Source of the DNA: Solea solea
Taxonomy: Eukaryota; Chordata; Actinopteri; Pleuronectiformes; Soleidae
Direction: 5' to 3'
Assembly (NCBI RefSeq): GCF_958295425.1
Contig: NC_081140.1
Coordinates: 10,299,698 to 10,363,697, forward strand
Length of the DNA stretch: 64,000 nt
Positions within the stretch are counted from its first letter, which is position 1, and each line of letters begins with the position of its first letter. Positions 1-13,428 of the stretch are shown here, piece after piece. The position numbers were made by a program, and so were the translations under genes. The notes under the pieces were generated by a model. The model was not told where the DNA came from, searched no databases, and saw only the letters and a list, made by a program, of their open reading frames with translations.

Positions 1-425
1 GACAATCTCCAGTTTGACTTCTATATTTTGGATTATTCTAGAGTCTATTGTAGAGATCTATTTTCACTTTGACATTATTGGGTCATTTTTTATTTATAAA
101 TGTCAAAAGTCACTTTAAATCTTCTCTAATTCTGTGTTGTAAATCTCACACACTCTGTATAGAGTAAGGCCTGGTTCGCATTGGACATGCTGCTGTGTTC
201 TGTCATGTTTTTTTTATTTCAGCGCCCATTATTACCACATTAGAGTCTTCACACTGCACGGGTGAGATGTGCGTCTCAGGGGTATCTATTTTAAGTTTCT
301 ACTTCTCGCCTATAAGTCACGCAGTGCACAGCAAAAATAGACCATTTTAGTGTCCAGGCTGAATCTGGATACATGAAAAACAAAGATGAAAGTAGAGGCT
401 ATAACTGCAGGAAAACCCTATAGCT

Positions 426-454
426 CTCTGTCTGTCTGTCTGTCTGTCTGTCTG
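426..454. repeat. (CTGT)n microsatellite
   Basis: About seven tandem copies of a CTGT unit are directly visible. It is an ordinary tetranucleotide simple repeat. Confidence 0.9.
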
Positions 455-739
455 AGTGAACAAAAATGTATTGGTTGTGTGGGGAGACAAGCCGGTGTGA
501 ACGCACACACGAGCAAGACACAGCAGCAGCAGTAAATGTCAATAGTTGGTTTTCGGAGAATGATGTACCTGTAATAAAGATGAGGATGTTGTGCCAATCA
601 CATCTTTGATTGAGTGTCATTTGTGGAAAAGGCATCCTGGAGGCTGCTCCTCAGGCATCTTAAAGCCCACATAGACCGGAAGCTCCAATTAACGCTGCGT
701 TTGTGTGTGTATCTGCGTCATTACCTCGTTTATGAAACC

Positions 740-1291
740 CTAAAGCTTCAGAACACACAGTTCAGCCACTGCTGAGAAAATAGTGTTGTATTGTTTTCCT
801 GGGCTCTGCGAAGCGGATCGGCACTTCCTTAATTTGATGTCGTCATCAAAAATCCTCACCACTCCTCTCACCACCGTAGCGCCTCCCGGTGCGGGCACTA
901 GTCCGGGCACATCCGGTTGCGTACATTCAACCGCAGAAGAAGAAGAACTACTCTCGTTGTAGCTGCTGAGATGCAGAGCATCCACCGTGCCAGAGGGGGA
1001 GCTGTGTATCTGAGAGCTGGCCTATCTATTACGTCACTTCCAGGTACCTGGCCAATCACAGGACAGTGGGAAAGCTCTCGTTGTCTGGCCAATCACAACA
1101 CAGTCCTGGTTCTGGGGGTGTGGTTTTGGTCTGAAACAGCACGGCTGACGAGAGCGTCAGTGAGGAGATATTTTGATCGGCTCGTTTGCAGCGATTAGGA
1201 GGATTTTAACCATGAATACAAGTTAATATATGTAAGTAGACCTCCATAACTAACATATATGTGTGATACAAGCATTCTATGTCGCCTTTAA
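740..1291 (-). mobile_element. Non-autonomous DNA transposon (MITE), longer copy
   Basis: The end near 1288-1291 reads CTATGTCGCCTTTAA, the reverse complement of the left end of a second copy at 17903-18113. Both copies share, at high identity, about 90 bp next to this end and about 75 bp next to the other end (CCCAGGAAAACAATACAAC in the shared orientation). This copy has roughly 340 bp of extra internal sequence, including two CCAATCA motifs. Its far end near 740 is degenerate. TTAA at the terminus suggests piggyBac-like target choice, but no transposase is encoded, so the superfamily is an inference. Confidence 0.75.
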
Positions 1292-1979
1292 AGAGATACT
1301 TCAGATTTTTATTTTTATTTTGAAGCTCTGACCTCATCTTTCATTCCGCCATTGCCAATATAGCAGCACAGCCAGATAAGGCTGTCTAATGGTGAGATAA
1401 GTGCTCATGACATATTCCTGAAGGTCACAGACTTAAGCAGATAAAGATTTTTGTAGGTGTTTATCAGGTTGATTAGGTTTTGTTATTCCTGAAGTCTTCA
1501 GGTATTATTAAAATTCAAAAAGTGTTTAGTTTGTCCGTTAAAAACATGGCAGGCTCCGTAGAACAGACCGATACCTGGTGTAAATCTGAAGGGCTTATGC
1601 TGTGGTAATGGAAACATCAATTCATACATTTGGGTAATTGTCTAAATAAAACAATAACACAGTGGACCTTTGCACTTCATTTAGCTGACCACGTTGTCTG
1701 AAGAAGGCCTATACAAACAACAGACAGTCCATCTAAATAATCACCACCTTTATTCAGAGCCAAGTCTCCCGCTTCTCATCATAGATTTATTTTTTTCTTA
1801 ATTAAAAAGAATTATATGGTGCAATTCTAAAGATACTTACAGCTAACTTCTAATAGTCCTAAATATAAAGATAAGATCAGAGCAGGAGCAGCACTCAGGC
1901 CACTAAGAGGTTAAAAGAAGGGAGGTCATTAGTGGTGAGTGGTCAGACACTGATAGGTCACTGCTCAGTGGTCTGCTCT

Positions 1980-2219
1980 CTGCTCCTCTCATCCGTGAAG
2001 TAACGGGCTGCGCGTCGTCTCCGCCTCCAACACGCACTGATTTCGGATTATACTTCTGCCGGGTAAACAAGGCAGCGGGCCGGGCAGCACGGAACAGGAC
2101 ACCGGCACTGCAGTGGCTTTATTTCAACCTCGTCCGTCTGTCTGTCAGTGTGTCGGTGTGGAGGCGCACAGTGCGTAAAGAAGTTCTCCTGCGCGTTCGA
2201 CAGCGTGTGCGTCAAGAGG
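1980..2219 (+). promoter_or_regulatory. CpG-rich promoter and 5' leader of the long gramd1b isoform (putative)
   Basis: From about 1980 to 2400 the sequence becomes markedly richer in CpG than its surroundings, with many CG dinucleotides in runs such as GGGCTGCGCGTCGTCTCCG. It directly precedes a strong-context ATG at 2220. No ATG is seen between about 2040 and 2219, which suits an unobstructed leader. No TATA box was seen. The start of transcription cannot be placed. Assignment to gramd1b rests on the phase match of the exon that follows with exon 14980-15350. Confidence 0.5.
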
Positions 2220-2243
2220 ATGGACATGTTTGCAGAGTCGGAG
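2220..2243 (+). CDS. gramd1b: Putative first coding exon, long isoform of GRAMD1B (Aster-B)
   Basis: The ATG at 2220 has a good initiation context (A at -3, G at +4) and opens a short frame, MDMFAESE, that ends at a splice donor (GAG|gtaaaa). The exon carries 8 codons and leaves phase 0. The next recognisable exon, at 14980, has a pyrimidine-rich acceptor that also needs phase 0, so the two join cleanly. The position in a CpG-rich block supports a first exon. I do not recognise the octapeptide itself, so the link to gramd1b is an inference from phase, strand and promoter context. The alternative is a first exon of an unrelated transcript, or an unseen exon between the two. Confidence 0.6.
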
Positions 2244-2413
2244 GTAAAAACACAGACTTTTGTCGGACCTTTTCCCCTCGTTGTTTCCCTCGTGAGTTTC
2301 TCTCGGGGTCGCTACAGATTCAAACGCTGTCTGTGAAAATACAGTACGACGTCAGTGAAGTCTCTAAAAGTGACCGGGAAACGAGCGAGCGACTCGCATA
2401 ATTCATATTCATA

Positions 2414-2446
2414 TAATAATAATAATAATAATGATGATGATGCTGA
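2414..2446. repeat. (ATA/ATG)n trinucleotide repeat
   Basis: A run of AAT units followed by ATG units is directly visible just downstream of the CpG-rich block. Confidence 0.85.
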
Positions 2447-3228
2447 TAATCCACATGGGTTTGGGACTGTGTTTTCCTGCGTTGGTGTGAGGACACGGCT
2501 CTAAAAGCACTTGTCCAGTTCTGGTCTGGGACACGTGCTTCTGCTGCTGTTGTTGTTTGCTGTTGTTGAGCGTCACCAAACTTGATCTCATCAAGGGCTA
2601 AAACATCAGTTTAAAGGGTAAACTAACAGTTTATTGTCCCCAAAATAATTCAAGTGTTATGTCCTAAACTTTAGTTTTCTAGGTTTAATGTAACTTTTAT
2701 TTATAAGAGTGCAGTACAGTCTAAAATCCATATGCATAAAATAGACACACAATAAAACAACACAAACATGAGAACAGCCACAAAACTAGTAAAACAACAC
2801 CAATAAAAGTTGTAGTCACGTTGTGGTAAAAGCTACTGAAAACAAATGAGTCTTTGAAAGAGATTTAAAAACAGGAAGAGAGCTTGAGAGCTATGACTGC
2901 ACACTCCCGATCCCCTCTGAGCTTCAACCTGGTCTTATGGACAACCAAGGTCAGGTGGTCAGCTGGGCCCAAGAGGGAACATGAGTGAAGCAGATCAGAG
3001 AGGCAGGCTGCAGCCAGACCATTCAGACATTTACATACAACTAAAATAATTTAAAAACAACTTCTGTTTCGGTCATTGTGAACACACACCATGAAACATT
3101 ATCTGGAACAACATTATCTGGCTCTGTCAAGCAGTACTATCAGACCTCACAAATTGAGTATTTATGAGTATTCGCCAGCAGCGCAGGGGTGAGTGGGAAC
3201 TAGAATAATTTATTTCAACTGCTAAAAC

Positions 3229-3674
3229 CAGGGGTGTCAAAAGGGTGGCCCTCCAATCGATTACATGCGGCCCGCCCACCATTGTGCGAGGTGATGGAAT
3301 AGAGACTATAGAGAATATAAGACTAAATGGATTTGCTGGCAGTATTTTTATAATAGTAATAAGACATTCGGTTGTAATCATTGCTTTATTAAATGTATTA
3401 CACTCAACCTGAAATTACATACATTTAAGCTGTTTTAATCACAGTTATCCTCGTCATTATTTGCTAAATTTTCTTAACTCTCCGTTTTTGTGCATCATAA
3501 ATTATTATAATTTATATCAAGACAATCACTTTTACTTTGCAATTCTGTCTAATATCATAATGAATATCTTATGTTGCCCACCGGCTACTAAATAGTTGTT
3601 TTTTCCACTTTTTTTCCTCTGTCGGCCCCCGCTTGACCAGACTAGATGCTCATTGGCCCCCAGGTCATTTGAGT
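3229..3674 (+). mobile_element. hAT-type non-autonomous element, degenerate
   Basis: The left end reads CAGGGGTGTCAAAAGGGTGG and the interior has the 'gcggcccgcccacc' segment typical of the CAGGGGTGTC repeat family of vertebrates. The flanks GCTAAAAC and GCTAAACA resemble an eroded 8-bp target duplication. A better-preserved relative lies at 44940-45288. No transposase frame is present. Confidence 0.65.
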
Positions 3675-4916
3675 GCTAAACAATTGGGTTTTTTGAGCAG
3701 TAGAATTTGAATCTTATTAGCACTTCCTTATGTTTTCATTCTGCATTCTTCCACCTGTAGTGCAGTTTAAATGAGTGGTAAATTACTATACACTTCTATT
3801 ATCCCACATGCTTCTTTAATCATGGTTAGTCATTCACTCCCAGTCTGATGAATTCTGTTTCACGTTCACATTTTGAAGTCTTATACACAGTGTTGATCAG
3901 TCTGAAAAGCCAGGATTTCACAATCTCCTTCACCGGTTGCAGCATTCACTCTCTTGTTGACCTATACAGTACAAGGTTGCGATAGAAAGTTTGAAAACAA
4001 GTTGAGTATGCTTTGTAGAAGTGAACACAACAATATGAAGTGTTCTGTTGCAATAGTTGCTAACAATGAAGACTGTATTTCCTGTGCACAAGAAACCACC
4101 TTTTCTCGAGGCACCTGTCGTAGGTTGTCCTGTGAGGATTAAATATGCTCCTTATTTTGGACAAACCAGTATCATTTCTGTGCTTGCTTTTGTTAATACT
4201 ATAACATTTTCTGATTTGGATATTCTTTCTTTCTTTTTGTACATACTGTTCTTCGATTAGAAGCAAATGACCTTAATTTGCCATTTTATCTTGTTCTTTT
4301 GGATGCACATTTTAATGACTTGAACTCGGTGAGTGTGATTACAACAGCAGAACTGAGTTGCAGTGCAGTGGTGGGTGAGACAAACAAAGGAACATGTCTG
4401 TGCCTATTATCATAAAAACCTCCAGCAGTATAATTGCACAGCAGGGTCGAGGGAAACGTTTCTTTGAGGTGAATCTGCAGTTTGTCACAACAGGATTTTG
4501 TTCAGTTACAGTATGTGTTTGTGAGAACACATGAGAACGAGAGGTGTTATTTGACATGTGTAACAAATCAGTTGTTGATATTGATTCTCTGCTGCACAAG
4601 ATTTGGCACGTTGTGCGTTTGGGGCGACATTGTTACTCTTGCCTTTCTACCATTCTCTGTCAACCATAGAGATGATTGTGTGTGTGAAAATCCCAGTACA
4701 TCAGCTCAGACCATCTAAACAATCGTTTTCAGAGTCATTGAAATCGCTTCTAATCCTTGACCATGTATGTCTACATGTCTAAATGCATTGAGTTCCTCGA
4801 TATTGGATATTTGTGTTAAAAAGTTCTACCCAAAGAAGGGGTGCATGTATTGTCTCTAACATTACTCTTCCATAATCTAACATCCAACATAACAAATCTA
4901 ACATGTTGCAACATGT

Positions 4917-4946
4917 TAATGCAACATGCAAAATCATGTTGCATTA
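4917..4946. repeat. Short perfect inverted repeat (hairpin)
   Basis: Arms TAATGCAACATG (4917-4928) and CATGTTGCATTA (4935-4946) are exact reverse complements separated by six bases. The surrounding 60 bp repeat the ACATGTTGCA theme. It may be a terminal fragment of an element or a simple palindrome. Confidence 0.8.
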
Positions 4947-5239
4947 AAAGCTTCCTAAAAGAGGAAGTGTAAAAAAATAGAATCAAATATTTTGGAAAAC
5001 ACTCTCGCTTAAGAACTGAGAACCGTCTTGACCCTATTTACCTTCTTGTGGCTGTGGGATGAGTTTCAGCTTTGCTCGCAAATGTAAAACTTTTACTTAT
5101 TTATGGGAATAAATACACTTTTTATGAAGCAGTCACTGTACATTTGGAGGTGTGTTTTTTTTTTTAACCAATACAGTGAGAGCAGCATCTCCAAAAACAG
5201 GGAGAGTTGTGATACAGTATTTACCCGGGTGTTATAATG

Positions 5240-6115
5240 TGACAAAGCTTGTAGCTCAACAACAACAACAAGAACTGAACTGAATCACTTACTGAAACGA
5301 TTCAGTCATCTCACGTTTCAGCCGAGCTGAGCTCTGTTGCGACTCGTGTGAGGCATCGGTCAGTGGGGAGGAAAGTGATTTGATCACTGTGGAAACGAGT
5401 CAGTCACTTACTTAGTTCAGGTCAATCCCTGCATGTAAGTGCATACTCAAAACATTAGGCTGTCCTGCGATGAGAGGACAGTGTAGAGACTCACCAATGC
5501 TGCAGCTCAGCTGCCACTGTGACGAGAGGAGGAGGAGGAGAACGGGCTATTCAGTAACATAGATACATGTAGTAACGTTCTTGTATTTCTTGTCAAAAAA
5601 AGTGCATGGCGTAACAAATACATCAATAAAGGCAAGCGTTTCAGTGATTAATTAATGCAAGATTGAATTATTTTCAATAGTGCTGCACTCTGATCTCGCC
5701 GCCTTCACAGTAAAAGACAGCGGACTCAGAACTCTCAGGTCCTCTCACTGCGAGGAAACGGTGTGTGTACCGGTACATTAAGTGATTTCTTGTCATTTAA
5801 CAGTGTAGTCAGGTGTGTTTAGCACCACCACTGCCGAAAGTAAATTAAGACTAGTACACTGAATATGTGCTATTTACTGGCTTAAACTGTCAGCAACAGC
5901 TTCAGCATACAGGAACTATGCTGAACTGTAGGACTTGAAAATCCTCGTGTATTTAGCGCCGCTGTCGAAAGCTGGCGATTGTGAGCCGAAGCACAACCCG
6001 TTCAGCTGTATTTCAGTGCAATGACTGTGTCAGACGGAGTCTGCGCTCCGGTCATGCAGGAAGAACTGAATGATTCGGTGAACAAATCTTTTTGGTGAAC
6101 AGATTCTGGTTGAGG
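5240..6115. repeat. Possible dispersed repeat with 'gattcagt/gattcggtgaac' ends
   Basis: The stretch starts with GAACTGAACTGAATCACTTAC and related ACGATTCAGTCA motifs and ends with GAATGATTCGGTGAACAAATC. Such motifs recur in fish repeats, and they give the block an inverted, self-similar character. I could not define exact ends or a target duplication, so this is a weak call. Confidence 0.35.
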
Positions 6116-8334
6116 ACACCGGCAACAACTGCTTCTTCCATCTCTCTCTCGCTCGCTTGCTTACTGAATGAAACCACTTTGAATGCGTCTCACAGTCTGG
6201 TCCCCCGGTTTCCGACAGCCCCTCTCCTCTCCTCTCAGCTGTTTGTGACTGTCAAGCCTGGGAAAATGCCTCTTAACCCCACAGGAAATTACTCTTGATC
6301 CATGCAGGCTGTCGCCTCTTTTCCTCAGTGTTACTGAAAATAAAATAAGATTCGCTTCAGATTCCCCAAATGATTTGTGATAGTTTTGTTTTTGTGTTTG
6401 TTTTTTAACTTACACAGCTAAATTCCTTTGTTTTTGCTGACTGTTTCTATAAGTGAATGTCGACCTCTTGTCTTTTCTACCTTTGTTCTGGTTATGGACG
6501 TCTCATGGATCCCATGCTAAACTTACAACATAGAGAGTATAGATTTAGTGATAGTCCATTAGTTGTTGAGATAATGTTGCTGTGCAGATTTCCTGTTTTG
6601 CATTCTGAGTGGTTTTAAGCGTGACTCTCCTGTGCACGAATGTTTAAAAAGTGATTTAATCCCAGTGTTCTTACTGAGAAATACGTATGTGATAGTAATC
6701 ACTCCTTCCTTCAGCAGTTGGAACAGGAGAGGTAAATACCTTAAGTAATGAAGAGTTTGTCTGAAACAGATTCATTCAGCGTTCTGTGCGTTAATTATGA
6801 AAAGTTATGAAAGTTCTGTAAGTGCAAACTGTGACGATGAGTTGTGAGCACATGGGAGGAGATTATTGTAACTGCTGGAGTTCTAAATGCCACGGCGCCT
6901 GCTGCTTTCACTTTCATTTTAGAAGAAAGAAACTGGTCCATTACTTGCTGTTGCTTTGGGGGAATCACAATAGGTTACGACATAAAAGTGAAGCTGCTAA
7001 TTATTTTACAACTTAACTTGACTGCGCCATTTTAGCTGTTGAGCCTAGCAACGTATCCTGGCAGTGAATCTTTATTAAATCACTAAATGGCTTATAATTA
7101 ATGTCATAAAACAATTAGACCCAATAAACCAAGCTGTCTGTCATGTAGATTAATTAACAACTAATATTTAAAAATCATACAAAGGAAAGAAAGAAAATCA
7201 AATACAAAAGACCAGAGATTTCTGTTTGATTCTTACTTATCTTAGTGTCTCTGTGTGTGTGTGTTGTTGTTGTTTTTTAAGGGCGGATACAGATCAGGCA
7301 AAAATCACTACATATATAAAGTAAAAACATCTTTATCTCGCATGATAAGCAGTGTTCACTTAAAATAAAGATAAAATAGTCCACACAAAATCCTCACTAC
7401 TGGAGGCTCAAAGCTAATAAAATAATAAATAACAAAACTAATAAAACTGGAACAACACAGAAGTAGAACTGAAAAATACTACTATTCTACGTTAAAAATT
7501 AAATATATTTGAGATTTTTTATTTTATATAAATTTCTAAATATATATAAATATATATTTAGGGTGTTTGAGGTGATTAGGAGTTAAACTAGAACTGTGAT
7601 TCAGGACTTTAATCTCTTTATAAGGAGAAGAAGAGTGGGAATTGGCCTTGGATGATCTTGTTTCTTACAGCGCCAGACTCCCGTCTCCTCTTGAGTGTGT
7701 GTTGCATTTTTGCCGCTTGTTTAATGAATAAAGGTTGATTGAGTAGATCTTAAGTGCGCAGAATAAATATGCAGCAAGCTACTCTATATGCAACTGCAAG
7801 GGCTTGCTAAAAAAAGAAAAGCTTATTTTACTGTTGTGCGTAATGTAATTCTGTGTTTAAGTTGATGTAATTATCTATTAACAAGGCTATTTTTAAGGAA
7901 GGGTATCTAAATAAGAGATGAAAGCATGGGTTTTGATTAGTACAGGAAGTCGAGAAAGACATGGACCAAAGAGAAGAAGTGAGGAGGAAGGAGACATTTT
8001 CATGATGAGAACCTTGGAACATAGGATTCCCTGACAGCTCTGATTGATTAGGATACACTCTCGCCACACTGCATTATATACAATATTTCCCTTTCTGTTT
8101 TTTTCTATTCCTTATATTTGTGAGGAGGTCTTGTTGGATTACCTGGATTAACCATTTATTCCTCAGCTAAATGTCCCTCACCTGCCCTTCCCTTCAAAAT
8201 GTGTTTGAGCACCTATGTAGCTGTCAGTTAGCGTTGAAACACAAAGCTTTTGTCACTTGTGTACTGTTGTTTAAATCTAGTAGGCTCATTTTGGGGGTAA
8301 TGAAAAATAATTTGTACAATCAGGGGATTTTACA

Positions 8335-8360
8335 CTTATTATTATTATTATTATTAAATT
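8335..8360. repeat. (ATT)n trinucleotide repeat
   Basis: Tandem TTA/ATT units are directly visible. Confidence 0.85.
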
Positions 8361-10772
8361 ATTAAAAGAAATTAAGTATTATTTTATCTTCGATTTCTGA
8401 AACACGGTGGACCAGAGCCGGCCCAAGGCGTAAGTGAACCCCCTGAAAAAAACACAACAGGCTAGATAATATTACACATAGTACTGCTTTTGAATTAGCG
8501 ATCACGACTCCCTTAGACCTGAGGTAATGGCAGCCATGACATTCATCTGCAAAATGTCTCACAAACATGTTTATCACTCTGGAGCTGAAAAAAGAAAGAG
8601 AGCGGCATGAAATGGATCTTTGAATAGCAGACTTCCCCCAGAAGCGTCATGTAATTTACTGCTTTATTATTGACCTCAAAATCAAACTTTGCTTAGGGTG
8701 CCATCAAGCCAGTGGACCATAAAGAAATTGTTTATCTAAGTGGACACATGTCTGAAAATAACCTTACTACTGTATTTAAATTTACAAAAAAAGCCATTTT
8801 GTCAAGCCTTTTTTTAAATCAGTGAGCGCTCAGGTACCAGTCAGACTGCATCTCTAGTAAGAAGCGTCCAGTAGATTAGCACAGGAAAGATAAAAATGAG
8901 GGGAAGCCTGTTAACGTGACGTGCATGTAATATTTGCCCGTTAGTGTACTGCTACACGCGCTGATGCACTCCTACAGTGAGTTGAACATGTTTTGCGTGG
9001 AGAGCAGGTTGTTTAGCGCGGTCACCTCATCGCAACACAAGCTTCATGTCTGTATGGAAAAGGTCACACAGACACGAGGTAGAAATATTCTATTATTATT
9101 TCACCTTGTATTTTTCTCAGCCTACATCAGATTTCAGCTTCTGAAATTATATATAATCATTTGCAATTTTTTTTTCTGTGACTACAAAGAAACCTTTCAA
9201 AGCTGCACTAAAGACATATGGGTGCCTTTGGCAATTTCTGTCGTTTGCCGGCCGTTTTTAGACCTTGTGACTGATACAGTGGAGTGATATAAGCACTAAA
9301 CCTATGGTCTGTGCTTATGTAAACCTATTCACACAAGTGGACGAGACAGAATAACTTACTCAACGACTACAATTGCAGCAGATGAAATCATATACACAAA
9401 TCACAATAACTAAGTTTGTATAAACATAAATCTAATTTTCAGATTTTAGCCTCTTATAGTTAAAGTTATAGATAATAGTCTGAATAAGTCACTACTAGGG
9501 CTGACAGCATGAATGTAGTTCCTGATATTTAACTTTATGTAGAACTGATCAAAGAATATTTGTTCTTCTGTAAAACTTGAAGCTTTGATATAAATTTGTT
9601 AAATACATGTTTTACTTATCTAAATTAATTAGCAGAAACGGGTACAAAAATAAGCTACTCCTATCTTTATATTCCAAAAAGGGAGCAGCTTTAACCTTGA
9701 CAGAAATATTGATGTGATTTATATCATGATATATATCATTATCGAATGATATAGAAAAGGATATCTTTAAAAGATTTTTTTTCCCCACTCGGAATGACCA
9801 ATAATCATATTTAGATTTGAAAAGTGGTCATTAATCATATTATCACAGCTAAAATCATACACATATTACATCCTATTGGGAGTGTTTTTGCAGCAGTGAT
9901 CATTATCACATTATTTCTGTAAGATATAACTATAAACATGCTGTGTGTACTGTATAGACATTAGATGTGAATTAAAGAAATATACACAAACATGCTCCAA
10001 GGATTTCTACACCGACTGCCACAGTTCTTTTCATTCTCGATCCACCATGACAAAGAGACTTGTCAGTCCTCATACGACAATGTTTTGTGCCCTTGTGGAG
10101 AATTAATTTGGCTAATCGGAGCACGTCATGGTGCATGTTGGTTTAATCGGAATTTGCACGCCTCTGTAATCTGCCCACCGTCTCTGACATCGTGCTAAGA
10201 ATAGAGAGGCGGTGAACGGCACCGCTGAACTTTGATGGTCAGTAATGACGCGTGACAGGCGAGTAATCGCATGGTTGTTCTGAGCTGTGGAGCCCTCGCG
10301 GTGATGGGAAACTGTGATCTCTGTCTCAGCTGTAACAGCAGAGTCACTCCACGGTGGGTCCATCTGTTGACTCCACCAATGTGCACAAGGCAGTGCGACA
10401 CAAGCTGGAGAGGTCGCGCCGGTCCTTCCTGCTGTTCGCCGTATTGTTTTTCATATTATTACACTGCACAGGTGTATCAACACACTCTCCAGCAGAGTGC
10501 AGTGTTCAACAGTGTTTCCTGTCTCGGAAAACTGTCAAATTAAAAGAAATCTGTTCATCAAATTGAAAAATATGAAGTTTAAGAGGGTGGCAGGGAATGA
10601 TAGATTTAAATGAGACTGTCAGCCATGTTGATCTGCTAAACTGACGGCGTCTCTCTCTGTGTTAAGACCAGCAAATACCACCTGAGGCTACTGGAACGTG
10701 TGAAACTGTAACCAGAAACAGCGTCTCCCAATGATTAATGCATGATGTTTACCCACTTCCACTCTCCGCCTG

Positions 10773-10776
<4 letters not shown>

Positions 10777-10810
<34 letters not shown>
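10777..10810. repeat. (GT)17 microsatellite
   Basis: Seventeen uninterrupted GT dinucleotides are visible. Confidence 0.95.
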
Positions 10811-10814
<4 letters not shown>

Positions 10815-12090
10815 CTGTACTGCACGTTTGTAATGGAACAATTGGAGGCCAAGAATTGCCATGAAAAAAACGTGTGCAGACGACGTCTCTATCGCCAGTT
10901 GCCTTCCATCTGTCGGCAATTTGGGGGGGATTTACTCTCTGCTTTATGAATAACAAACAATGACTTCATTGGGATTTAATAATGCAAGAGGAACCAATTA
11001 ATATTTAATCATTTTATATTTTATCATTTATCAAGATCTACTGACAGTGCTAGATTAAGTGATTTCTACACTGTACCTCTGCAGTGAAATATTGCAATGG
11101 ATGTTATAATACTGACAGTTTTTACAGTCTCATTCAGAACTTTTAAAGATGTAAAACAATAGAGTTTATCCCGGTTAAATTCTTGCTGACACCTGACTAA
11201 GTGAGCTGATCTCGTACAGTAATATCAGGTTGTGATTTTTACATGACGATGCGTGAGCGTGTTTCATCTCTTGATCCACTTAAATGTGAGGGAATATCAC
11301 AAACAAAACTGTGACATTGAAGTAAAGCTGCTCTGAATGCTTTTCTTAGAAAGCAGAGCTCTGCTTAAACAGAATTATCTGCAGCTATATTGCATTACTT
11401 GACCTGGAACTGTTACCTGAGAAATATTAATACACTGTGCCTTAACAATGGATAACAATGGATAATAATGGACTTCTGTGTTATCAGTTTGACGTTATTA
11501 TAAACTGATTAATGAACTGCACAGAGTCATCATATGCTTTGAATGAATATCTCATTGATCCATTCACACTCACACGCAGCCTCAGGAGCAGTTAGAGGTT
11601 CAGTAATCACAGAATAAAACCAGCGGATCACACCGGTAACCTGTTGATCACTTGATCACTGAAACCAAAATCCCATCATAAAACATACTGTAGTTGCGAG
11701 GCTGGATTTCTGAGTGCAGTTTGTTCAGGGATGTTGATAAGATTGTTGTCTCAAATGTTTACTAACAAAACAAACAAAAAACTATGTCATTTAGCTGATT
11801 AAATAAATAAGAGAAAGCACTCAAAGAATGCTAATCCACCATTAACCTTTATTTAACCAGGAAAAAAACACGTTTCCTCGTCATGAAATGTTGTATTTCC
11901 CCCGAGCCAGGGAGTTTGCACAAGGAAAATAATGAACCACTAATCCAGCCTATTAGTGCTGACCTTTAAACAACTCGGTCGCTTAGTTCAAATATTTGCG
12001 CTCATGGAGTCCAAAGGCAACCTGAAATATTTGACAGGATATCTCAGTGATAGTGGCAGTGCTGTTTGATGACATGTGTAGAGCTTTTTT

Positions 12091-12330
12091 TTTTATATCA
12101 TTATAAAATATCAGAAAATGTTGAAAAAAGTCGATCAGTGTTTGTCAAACGTGGAATTGATGATGTTCTCAAATGTCTTGTATTTTGTCCACATACCAAA
12201 ATGATTCAGTTTTAATGCTTTCTTTGTTATGTGGAGCAAAGAAACCAGAAAATTCACATTTAAGAAGCAGAAACAATCAGAATCATCCTGTTTTAATAAT
12301 CAAAGAAGTAAGAAGTAATTGTTTCATGCC
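12091..12330 (+). mobile_element. hAT-derived element fragment (TAG-G/A-GCTGCAAC family)
   Basis: The segment shares the core 'gatcagtgtttgtcaaac' and 'atgtggagcaaagaaa' with the complete copy at 40519-40794 and runs in the same orientation. Both termini appear eroded, so it is a partial copy. It encodes nothing. Confidence 0.65.
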
Positions 12331-13109
12331 CTTTATGTGACCATTACATGGTTATTATTGTGTTTGAATAACTCTACACGTGTCCCCAAATGACCTTTTA
12401 GCGTTAAAGTTGTAGAGAACATGATTATCTCTGTAAATGCTAAGCAACCGTGCAGTTAAAATACTGTGACCTGGATTCTGTTGTGCTCCATATGTCCAGG
12501 GATATTTTGATGGCAGCAGATGAAAGTCAGTGTTTCTGTGTTGATGTTTCTTGACTTCAGCGCCGTCACTGGCATGACTGTCGGGCTCCTGAAGAACAGA
12601 CGGAGCAAATGGTTTCCATGGAACACGCTTCTAACTGTTTCTGTGTACTGTTGATTTTCTTACCGGCATGATGTAAGACTCTATTATAGAGCAGCTCAAC
12701 TCTGCAGTACTAGTTCCGACATATTGTCTGTTAACTGTTATCCAACCATGGAGTTCCATGTCATTTTTCTCTTAAACAACATTATATTTCATAGGTATTC
12801 TGGGGATAAGCATTGACTCAAAAAAGACAGAAGATCTGTCTTTTAAGTCAAAGTTTCAGGATGCTGGATACGAGTGTCATAATCCATTTGCTCCCCTGCT
12901 GTGTCACATCCCTCTTCAAGAAACCTTGAAGATATTTGGGTTTTGGCGTCACAGTATCTACTATAGTGCAGTCAGTGCAGCATTCAAATCCCACTTCTCT
13001 GAACACTCTGGTTCATCTCCAAGATCAGGCCTCCTCTCATTTTATACCCTTCAAGAAAAGGCTTTTTCACGCTCAGACTGGGAGCATCACAACTTTATAT
13101 ATTTATAAA

Positions 13110-13428
13110 TCGGCCTGCAAGTGCTGATCAGTTACTAAATGAATCAGCAACTATTGAATTGATTTAATGTTTTTGTTTTTGTTTTTAAAAATAACAAGTG
13201 CTAGTTCTTTAGATTTTTCTGCTTCTGCAATGTGAATATTTTCTGGTTGCTTTGCGCCATATAACAATGAAATCAGTACAACTGAATAGTTTCTAACCCT
13301 GGAACCAATGATCAACATGTTTAACACTTCCTGGCATGTTTTGGACCAAATATGAATCGATTAATCAAAAAATTGCGCAGATTAAGTGATTAATGAAAAT
13401 CATAGTTAGTAGCAGCCCTATTTATAAT
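13110..13428 (-). mobile_element. hAT-derived element, reverse copy of the same family
   Basis: It ends in AGTTAGTAGCAGCCCTA, the reverse complement of the TAGGGCTGC-type terminus. It contains GATTAATCAAAAAATTGCGC and the inverted form of the 'cagaaaatattcacatt' core. The left limit is approximate. Confidence 0.6.

Larger units (their letters stand above)
1..1979. other. 5' flanking / intergenic sequence
   Basis: No exon-like open frame with splice sites or recognisable protein was found here. The stretch holds a CTGT tetranucleotide repeat (about 426-454) and one copy of a MITE (740-1291). The remainder is AT-rich unique-looking sequence. Whether it is truly intergenic or lies in a longer 5' transcript cannot be decided from sequence alone. 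Confidence 0.6.
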